From NCBI GenBank assembly GCA_003833135.1, contig QZLH01000538.1:10234-26464 (forward strand): a stretch of DNA of 16,231 bases. Reading direction: 5' to 3'. Under the pieces are notes generated by a model, which worked only from the letters and a program-made list of their open reading frames with translations, was not told where the DNA came from and did no database searches. This stretch comes from Oehlia diaphana (lineage: Eukaryota; Glomeromycota; Glomeromycetes; Glomerales; Glomeraceae). This document shows, one piece after another, positions 8,465-14,758 of this stretch. Made by a program: the position numbers and the translations under genes. Each line of letters starts with the position of its first letter. Position 1 is the stretch's first letter.

Positions 8465-9520
8465 AATTATTTATATTTTTTACTTTTTAAAAATTAGAGG
8501 TTGATGAAAGAGTTGCTCTCTGCTAATGTTCGATATCAATAATGTGATAATTAGATAATAAGCTCATTATTATTCTTTTCGCGACTTTTTCACGATTTTC
8601 ACTATATCGATATGTATTCAACGTTTATTAGGAGATTTCTTTTCAAGTTATTTATTAGTTAAATCATCAAAATGTTTTTTTTAGAAAAAAATAAGGTATT
8701 CTTCTCGATTTGACATGGAGAGAATTTTTTAGTGTTAAACTTTCAGCACAGTAAACAAAATCATGAGGACGCCTTTATTTCACCAAAAATGTCACACTTA
8801 CGAACAATCATGATTTTACCGACAGAAACATTTCGCCGACAAGTTACTTCATCGACAAGTGCTAAATTCTACAAATAATCTCTTGTCGCACTAAGTGCCA
8901 CTCATGATTTCCTTCATATAAATTGCGAGTGATTAGCTGAGTTTAAAAATGACACGTTCAGGAAATCTCTAATTTTAGTTTAAAATAGTTAAATAGTTAA
9001 TCACATGTTGTATTTAATGAGTAATGAGTTCACACTCCAGGGATTGCCCATGGAAAGGGTTTTTTCCCCTTCGGAAAAAATACCCTATTGTCATGAAATA
9101 AATAATACCAATAACATTTTATAAAAAAAAGATTTATTGGTTGTTTTTTTTTGTATTTTTATTACTAATATTATTTCATAATATAATACCCACTTTATGT
9201 AAATATTTGCTTATAAACACTAGTAAGTGCTTTAAATGTATTTATTTTATAACATAGTAATTCCATAAGTGAACACTAAATAAAATATACTTATATAGTA
9301 TAATAATGGATAAAGACTCTTATTATCTCTTTTATTAGTTATATATATTAATAATTATTAAATTCGGTGTAGGTGAAAGGAATTCGGGGAATAACCCTGC
9401 CGTGAAATGATCATTGGTAAAGGTAAAAAATAATTGAATAATTGTTGGTGAACCCTCATCATATGCTCATGATATTCTATTTCCACATGGTATGTTAGTA
9501 TTAATTTAGCTAAAGCATAA
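8465..9520. other. Non-coding stretch with iterated motifs and a possible small inverted-repeat element
   Basis: No gene is seen. CCGACA at 8819-8824 and 8836-8841 and TCGACA at 8852-8857 form a 16-17 bp spaced series, with TTGTCGC in the reverse sense near 8883. A hairpin AGGGTTTTTTCC / GGAAAAAATACCCT with a short loop lies at about 9056-9086. TTCGGTG (9363) and TTCGGGG (9383) lie near GGGGAATAACCCT (9386-9398), which resembles the reverse complement of AGGGTTTTTTCCCC at 9056. An element of about 340 bp between the two is possible but no target duplication was found. Confidence 0.4.
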
Positions 9521-9587
9521 TCGACGGATTTGCAAATAGCTAATGTTCAGCTCAATCAGCTGACATGTGAGTATGCAAATCCTCCGA
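9521..9587. repeat. Nested inverted repeat, 67 nt foldback
   Basis: Outer arms TCGACGGATTTGCA (9521-9534) and TGCAAATCCTCCGA (9574-9587) pair with two mismatches in 14, and similarity extends weakly outward (GCATA with TATAC). Inner arms ATGTTCAGCT (9543-9552) and AGCTGACAT (9558-9566) pair with one bulge around a 5 nt loop. The result is a long, imperfect hairpin. It could be a foldback transposon relic or the precursor of a small RNA. Confidence 0.6.
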
Positions 9588-10332
9588 TATACTGTAGATG
9601 GTTTCTATTATTGTCATTCCGATGATATAATAAAAACCTCCGTTCTTAACTTAATTTGACCTATTTACAGATTATCACGTTCATTGTTTAAAATGAAATT
9701 ATAATTTCTTATTAATCATGATGACATAATAAAATTTCATTCGTAATATCAAACATTTCTTGTTTCAATTTGAAGTTAATATATAATGTCTTCCCAGCGG
9801 ATCATAAATCTGGAGCTGTAGAATGACGTGAACATATTTAACAAAAATTCATTACGGAAACATAAAAATAATACGTAAACAAGATTACAAAAATAGAATC
9901 TCCGTTTATTAATAATCTTTAATTTATGAAAAAATTGAAAACATTTAATACATTAAATTTACAATGTTTCAAATATTAAATTAATTCAATTGTGAAAATT
10001 GGGTAATCATGTCAATCAAAAAAATAAAAGAAAATTTCAAATTTTGCCGAATATAAATTAAAAGTCAGTAAAGGGAAAATAATCATGTCATGCACACGTT
10101 CAAACTTACAAGTTTACAATGAGCAGAATACAGAATAGATAAACTATCAGAAACAATTACTGTATATGAAGCATACTACGATTTGTTGATCATATCATGT
10201 GATATCATATTGACTTAAGCTTGTTCAATATAACATATATTTAAATTTTAAAAATGTGTTTTTCGTTTAAAAAAGAGGATTACAATAATAATCCATTTAC
10301 TAATCGTATCGTGCCTATGTTGTCTGTGTATA
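9588..10332. other. AT-rich non-coding stretch
   Basis: No open frame with recognisable content. A small GC-richer patch near 9792-9833 and short palindromes such as ATATCATGTGATAT near 10192-10205 are the only visible structure. Confidence 0.5.
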
Positions 10333-10612
10333 TTTTCGCCGAAGGGATGTTTCGTCGAATGAATATTTTGCCGAATGAACATTTCGCTGAAAATTATTTA
10401 TTCCTTATCTGTTATTGTTTTTAAACATATAGGAACTATTCTAGAAGAATATTTGAATTAGTCACTTACTTAACAATTAATATTAGTTTCTTGAATGCTA
10501 ATATAAAAATGTTAATCGCTACTATTTTCGGTGAAATGGAATTCGGTGAGATGGGAATTCGGTGAAATGGATTTGGCGACATGTACTTTCAGTGAACGTC
10601 CCTTCGGCAAAA
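10333..10612. mobile_element. MITE-like element with iterated inverted ends, TA target
   Basis: The ends match as inverted repeats: left TTTTCGCCGAAGGGATGTT and, in reverse complement, right TTTTGCCGAAGGGACGTT, one indel and one mismatch apart, each bordered by TA (10331-10332 and 10613-10614). Each end is built from an iterated motif. The left end has CGCCGAA, CGTCGAA, TGCCGAA and CGCTGAA at 10337, 10353, 10369 and 10385, exactly 16 bp apart. The right end has the reverse motif (TTCGGTG and variants) at 10527, 10542, 10558, 10572, 10588 and 10603, 14-16 bp apart. The 130 bp centre is AT-rich and non-coding. TA flanks suggest mobilisation by a Tc1/mariner-type transposase, but the iterated ends are unlike a standard mariner TIR. 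Confidence 0.7.
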
Positions 10613-10750
10613 TAAATGGGTTTTGGAGTAGTGTGTCGTAACCATTTTTACGTACTATATACTATAATAAAATCATCAAATTTATTTTACTTTATACAAA
10701 TTAATTTAGTATTATGCACTTGTATTTATTTTTTAAGCATATAAAAAACG

Positions 10751-11077
10751 CTATAAAAAATTTCCTGAAATTTGATACTTATATAAAACTATAATTAATA
10801 TAATTCGCGATACCTTCAAGTCAATTTCACTCTTATCTAATTTTTTCATTTTCCTCCCCAATAATACTTTTGCTTTCTTTGAACTTTTCTTTACTTTAAT
10901 TGGTTTATTTGATCTTTTATACATTATAAATCTTAAAATTAATATGTACTGTACAATAAAATAAAAGTACGAAACAAAAAATTGATCTCCATTTACTTTG
11001 CATTTTTTTCCTATAATTACTTTTATTAGAATATTAGTATAAAAGGTATCATATCCACCTGAAACAAAAGTTACCAT
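10751..11077 (-). CDS. Weak hypothetical protein, Lys-rich, possibly part of a spliced gene
   Basis: An ATG at 11077-11075 opens 108 codons. The first half is hydrophobic and aromatic; residues around 54-87 are strongly basic (YKRSNKPIKVKKSSKKAKV, then LGRKMKKLDKSEIDLK). In DNA terms, a good acceptor-like word (TTTTGTTTCAG-GTGG) lies just after the ATG. A possible short intron, GTATCG to TTTCAG (49 nt), follows the codons for Asp-Leu-Lys and would join to a short Glu-Ile-Phe-Tyr tail. These hints suggest an exon rather than one continuous frame, but no domain is recognisable and AT-rich DNA gives such frames by chance. I place little weight on it. Confidence 0.2.
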   Translation of the reverse strand: MVTFVSGGYDTFYTNILIKVIIGKKCKVNGDQFFVSYFYFIVQYILILRFIMYKRSNKPIKVKKSSKKAKVLLGRKMKKLDKSEIDLKVSRIILIIVLYKYQISGNFL

Positions 11078-11393
11078 AGACTAGACGGTAAAATAAGTCC
11101 TTTTAGGAGATATAATGATGCAAAAAATACGGTTAATAAAGAATTTCTTTTTTTTTTAAAAAGATTTTACAGGATCATTTATCGTTGTACAGATCGTCGT
11201 ATGCTGTATTGAACATTTTATGCATTCTCACGCGAGGAATGCCGGGTCCAAAAATTGACCAACTTAAGTTAGTTTCTTACATTTAATTAAAATATTAAAT
11301 TATATTAATAATTTATTTATGTCCATCATATTATCTCTGTTAATCATCAATAACAATAGTCTTATCTTTTATGTCAGTCGGTAGTATACCCAA

Positions 11394-11513
11394 TTTTTTT
11401 TTTTTTAATTTAAATCAAGTATAACGACTTGATTTATTATGTGCGAGTCTTTATCCGTGTTTTTTTTTTTTTTTTTTTGTGGTGTTTTTTTTTTTTTTTT
11501 TTTTTTTTTTTTT
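11394..11513. repeat. Long T homopolymers with an adjacent hairpin
   Basis: T runs of 13 (11394-11406), 19 (11460-11478) and 29 (11485-11513) nt are seen, the last two separated by GTGGTG. Between the first and second, TAAATCAAGT (11411-11420) and ACTTGATTTA (11427-11436) form a perfect 10 bp hairpin with a 6 nt loop. Such poly(dA:dT) tracts exclude nucleosomes in fungal promoters, and the next gene starts about 275 bp downstream. They could equally be an A-tail of an insertion on the minus strand. Homopolymer lengths may be inaccurate in the source sequence. Confidence 0.7.
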
Positions 11514-11723
11514 GTAACAATCCGAATTTGTTTCATTAAATAATGAATTTATTCGTTATTCATATAATTGTTGATCATATGCATCATCGTAATTCGTAAA
11601 CATTGATTCGACTTTTTTGGTTTCTTTTTCATATACGAAATTCTCGTGAAAATTAAATAAAGAAACATGGTTAAACGGATATTATTAAACCATTATTTTT
11701 TTTTTATCATAAAAAAAAAAAAC

Positions 11724-11730
11724 TATATAA
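11724..11730 (+). promoter_or_regulatory. TATA box of the 11789 gene
   Basis: TATATAA, in the context AACTATATAAGATC, is 59-65 nt ahead of the ATG at 11789, preceded by an A run and the poly-T tracts. Spacing and context fit a RNA polymerase II core promoter with a short leader. Confidence 0.4.
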
Positions 11731-11788
11731 GATCACTCTTTTATTCCTTCCTTGTTAAATCAATAATTTGTATTGTATTTTGTAAAAA

Positions 11789-11974
11789 ATGTCTTTTTCT
11801 AATCGATCATATCAATCCCAACGCCACAAAGAAAGAAGAAGGGTAAGAAGAAAAATTATTATTCATCGAAGATCCGCATCGAATAATGGCATGCTTAGAA
11901 GAATTTCAAACCTTCCCCAACAAAATTCGACTAATTCATTCGTGAATCAACTATTTAACGGGTCGACATTCTAA
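11789..11974 (+). CDS. Small arginine-rich basic protein, hypothetical
   Basis: The frame starts at ATG (context GTAAAAAATGTC, A at -3, favourable) and runs 61 codons to a TAA. Residues about 11-28 are very basic (QRHKERRRVRRKIIIHRR), resembling a nuclear localisation or nucleic-acid-binding segment; the tail is rich in Ser, Asn and Gln (NLPQQNSTNSF). No signal peptide or membrane segment is seen and no family was recognised. A TATA box and leader stand upstream, and the base composition is less AT-rich than the flanks, which supports a real gene. A word GGGTAAGA inside the frame could be a splice donor, so a longer spliced protein is possible. Confidence 0.45.
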   Translation: MSFSNRSYQSQRHKERRRVRRKIIIHRRSASNNGMLRRISNLPQQNSTNSFVNQLFNGSTF

Positions 11975-12821
11975 TTATAATTTCGAACCTAAAAAATTTT
12001 TACTATACCTTTTTTTAACGTACCTTAAATTACATCGAAAAGATATCCTCCTTTACATTTATATTTATTATTTATCGATAATTTTTTTTTTATTACGATT
12101 TACATTTAATAATATATCACGACACTCGAATTTGACTAGGGATAAAATTACCGGTAAGGAATTATTGGTAATGGATTGACTTGAAATTATGTAATTCTGC
12201 CCGCCGGTTAATTTTCCTCCGTTATTTAATGTCTTAATTTTATGTAGTTAAAATGTAAAAAAATTCTTTTTTATTTCTTCGTTTTACAAAAAAGAGGATT
12301 ACTCGCTAATATAATGATATAATGTATATTGATTATTATGAGCCTAAGTTGTTACAATGTTACATGTCGGGTTAATATTTAGCAATATTAACAATTATTG
12401 ATTAATTGATTTATTGATTTATTGACTCATTTATTTATTCAATTATTTATTTATTTAAATATATTTTACCCTATTATTTATCTTTTATGAGAACATTTTA
12501 TTAGTTGTAGTGAATGGGTCATGGGTGTATTGTAAGATCACGTTTATCATCAATGCACGAAACTAATTCTGCGTAAATCATGTGATCATCACATATCACA
12601 TAACTGTGATTAAAGAGTTACGTAATTTACATAAAAAAATTCAAAAAATTATATTTTATTATGAAACTTTAAAGAAAACTTTATTAATTTATTAATTTTA
12701 AAAAAGAAAATATTTTATAAATTTATTAATTTATTGCCTATCTACAAAATAAATTGTTTCTCTAAAACATCGTATGTTTATTATGATCTTTCCAAGTACG
12801 TGGATTTGTAATTTGTCTTTC
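11975..12821. other. Non-coding AT-rich stretch
   Basis: No gene is seen. A simple-sequence tract built of ATTTATTG/ATTTATTTATT words occupies about 12395-12465. ATGTGA-TCA-TCACAT, an inverted repeat similar in content to the E-box palindrome at 2638, lies near 12579-12594. The last part runs into the 3' flank of the minus-strand gene at 12822. Confidence 0.45.
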
Positions 12822-13085
12822 TTACTTATTAATAATATCAGTTACCAAATTTTTAATGCCCTTGAAACTTGTTTGAACTGCTTGTGCCCATCGTTTATTA
12901 CCAATATTTTCTTGTTCCTCTACAATTCTTAATGCTTCCCCTTTCCCTTCGTTTTCCCCTTCCTTTCGTTCACTTTCGTTCTCCCCTTTCCCCTTCGTTC
13001 TCTCCTTTCCCTTTCGTTTTCCCTTTTCCTTTCGTTTTCCCCTTTCCCCCCTGATCAATGTTGCTGCGGTGATCAGGTGAAACAA
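12822..13085 (-). CDS. 3' part of a gene with a Lys/Glu/Arg/Gly repeat tract, hypothetical
   Basis: The frame is open from a stop at 13094-13092 to a TAA at 12824-12822 but has no ATG: the first listed codon at 13085 is TTG. It is therefore probably the last exon of a spliced gene; an acceptor-like CACCGCAG would start it at 13063. The first half is a charged repeat (GKRKEKGKRKGKERTKGKG, then SERKEGENEGKGE). The second half looks like ordinary coding sequence (LRIVEEQENIGNKRWAQAV, then QTSFKGIKNLVTDIINK). The pattern is of a flexible charged linker ahead of a short helical tail; no domain was recognised. The 5' side abuts a DIRS fragment on the other strand, so an insertion may have cut off the upstream exons. 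Confidence 0.4.
   Translation of the reverse strand: MFHLITAATLIRGERGKRKEKGKRKGKERTKGKGENESERKEGENEGKGEALRIVEEQENIGNKRWAQAVQTSFKGIKNLVTDIINK
12936..13051. repeat. Polypyrimidine/polypurine minisatellite with TTCGTT every 17-19 bp
   Basis: Over 116 bp the plus strand is C/T with a single A; its only G residues are in TTCGTT words at 12948, 12965, 12975, 12994, 13013 and 13031. Most intervals are 17-19 bp, one is 10 bp. The unit is about TTCGTTTTCCCCTTTCCC. On the minus strand it encodes the Lys/Glu/Arg/Gly tract. CTGATCA (13051-13057) and TGATCAG (13070-13076) form an inverted repeat at its edge. A tract this strand-biased can form triplex structures and is prone to length change. Confidence 0.8.
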
Positions 13086-13100
13086 GTTTTTTAAAAAGAC

Positions 13101-13319
13101 TTGGCTAAGTCAGCAACAAATAATAATTACATTTTACATAAGTCACTTGAAAATGATTTGACTTTCCATTGTTTCAACATTCTGGAATTAAAAGCGATTC
13201 AGTTCGCCATAATGCCATACAAGGATCTGACGGATCAAACAGTATTGATACGAACTGACAACACGACATGCGTAGCTTATGTAAACCATCAAGGTGGCAC
13301 GATATCAGCCGACCTTTAG
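13101..13319 (+). pseudogene. DIRS-type retrotransposon RNase H fragment
   Basis: The frame (72 codons, no ATG; the first codon is TTG) contains NILELKAIQFAIMPYKDL and TVLIRTDNTTCVAYVNHQGG. In DIRS and Ngaro-type tyrosine-recombinase retrotransposons, the RNase H domain has a conserved Glu in a LELKAI context and an Asp in TDNTT, followed by an Ala-Tyr-Val/Ile-Asn-x-Gln-Gly-Gly run. Both catalytic residues are visible here (Glu at about residue 29, Asp at about 53). The first catalytic Asp, the reverse transcriptase upstream, and the final Ala-Asp-x-Leu-Ser-Arg motif downstream are missing, and the frame ends at a TAG at 13317. It is a truncated piece of an element. I am confident of the class from the motif pattern, not from a search. 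Confidence 0.75.
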
Positions 13320-14758
13320 AAGATTTGTTTTTAGGAAGCACTTGCGGTTTTTCTCTAATTTTTTGTCTTTCTTGTCTTTCAGTTAAAAGCATTTTAGGTT
13401 ATTTTTTTCGATTGTGTGATAATAGAAAACCTAAACAAACAACTAGCAATGGATGGATCTCTATTTACTAAAGAATTTAAAGAATTGTAAATACATCTTT
13501 ATTTTTAGATTCTTCAATTTTTCAAAGTACTGAAATGCAAGCTTGAGTATCCTTATTAAACTTATATGATGCATTTCCTTTATCAAATTCTTTATTAATG
13601 ATCATTTCACAAACATAGAATAAGCTAAAAAGCTATTATGCTTATATTCGGTGATTAAATCGATTTGTTCACTTTATTAATTTATTAAATTGATTTCATA
13701 TAAAATAAATAATTTGCTAATTTTTTAAGACTATTTGATTTGCAAGTTTTTTCATAATAACATTCTTAGAACTAGCACAATTAAACATTGATTTATAAAA
13801 GTCATAAGACCATTAAACTTTGCTTACGAAATTTATACGTCATGGTGTTTCAATTAAGCCTGTGAAAATTACATATGGGCCGATTTTCGGAATTAACGAA
13901 ATTAGGATATTTTACAAAATTTTACAAGTTACTACAACTGTAACCTTAAATATAAATAGTTTATTAAAAAGTTATTAAGCAATTCAATTTTGTCATGAGC
14001 ATGCTAAAAAATTTTAAAAATAGATAAGATGTTATAAATAATTCACCAAATTGAACTACTTCTTATAGAACTTTACTAGAATGTTTACCAAATAATTTAT
14101 TAATCATTTAATAATTTAAAATGCCAATTCGTTTCAACCTCAAATTTTAGAATTTTTTATAAAAAAAAAAATAAAAAGCAAAAGCGAAGTTTCGATCTTA
14201 ATAAAAAAGATTTAAGGTTTTTTTGTAAACCTTCGTGTTACATCACCTTATCTAGTATCAGCGCCAAATAAATTAAACACAATCGATTATTCATTAGCTT
14301 ATCTATTTATGATTTTCAATAAACAGTTTTTTTTTCGGTGAACAAAATCAAATTGTCCTACGGATTCGATTTGAATATTTACAAAAACAATACTGTTCGT
14401 AAAATTTTTTAATTATCGTACAATATGAATATTTTCGATCGATCAATTAATCGGATCTTTTCATATGATGATGCCATTTGTATCTTTTATATATTTATTT
14501 GTCAAGAAAATAAGAAAATTTGTTTCATAAATCAATTGATCTAATCTTGATCTAATCAATAATCTGTCAAATAGTTCGTAATCGAGATTACGATAAATAA
14601 TAATTAAAAAATTAAATAATATATTTATTGCTATAAAAGCTAACTTAATACATTTAAAAAATATGCATAATAACCATCTTAATAAATAAAACTTATATTT
14701 TAGAATATAATTTACTTTATAACTTATAATAATATCATAGAAAAATAAAATATTGCTT
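13320..14758. other. Non-coding AT-rich stretch, including the 3' flank of the 14759 gene
   Basis: No supported gene. A pyrimidine-rich acceptor-like tract (TTTCTTGTCTTTCAG) ends at 13381 but no exon follows. A 7 bp perfect hairpin AAGGTTT/AAACCTT lies at 14214-14233. The minus-strand frame 14461-14817 overlaps the end of the Ubl/ART gene in another frame and is extremely Ile/Leu/Asn-rich, as expected from AT-rich DNA. Several TTTATT words (AATAAA on the minus strand, for example near 14623) may act as polyadenylation signals. Confidence 0.45.

Larger units (their letters stand above)
10613..11723. other. Non-coding AT-rich stretch, with T runs
   Basis: Apart from the weak minus-strand frame at 10751-11077 and the long T runs (listed separately), nothing coding is seen. 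A GC-richer patch at 11230-11282 holds GGTCCAAAAATTGACC, a near palindrome, and AACTTAAGTT, a perfect 10 bp palindrome, and may be the end of a repeat. Confidence 0.4.

Noticed and set aside
13174..13392. 72-codon minus-strand frame opposite the RNase H fragment
   Set aside because: Antisense to the recognisable DIRS RNase H motifs, which explain the openness of this stretch.
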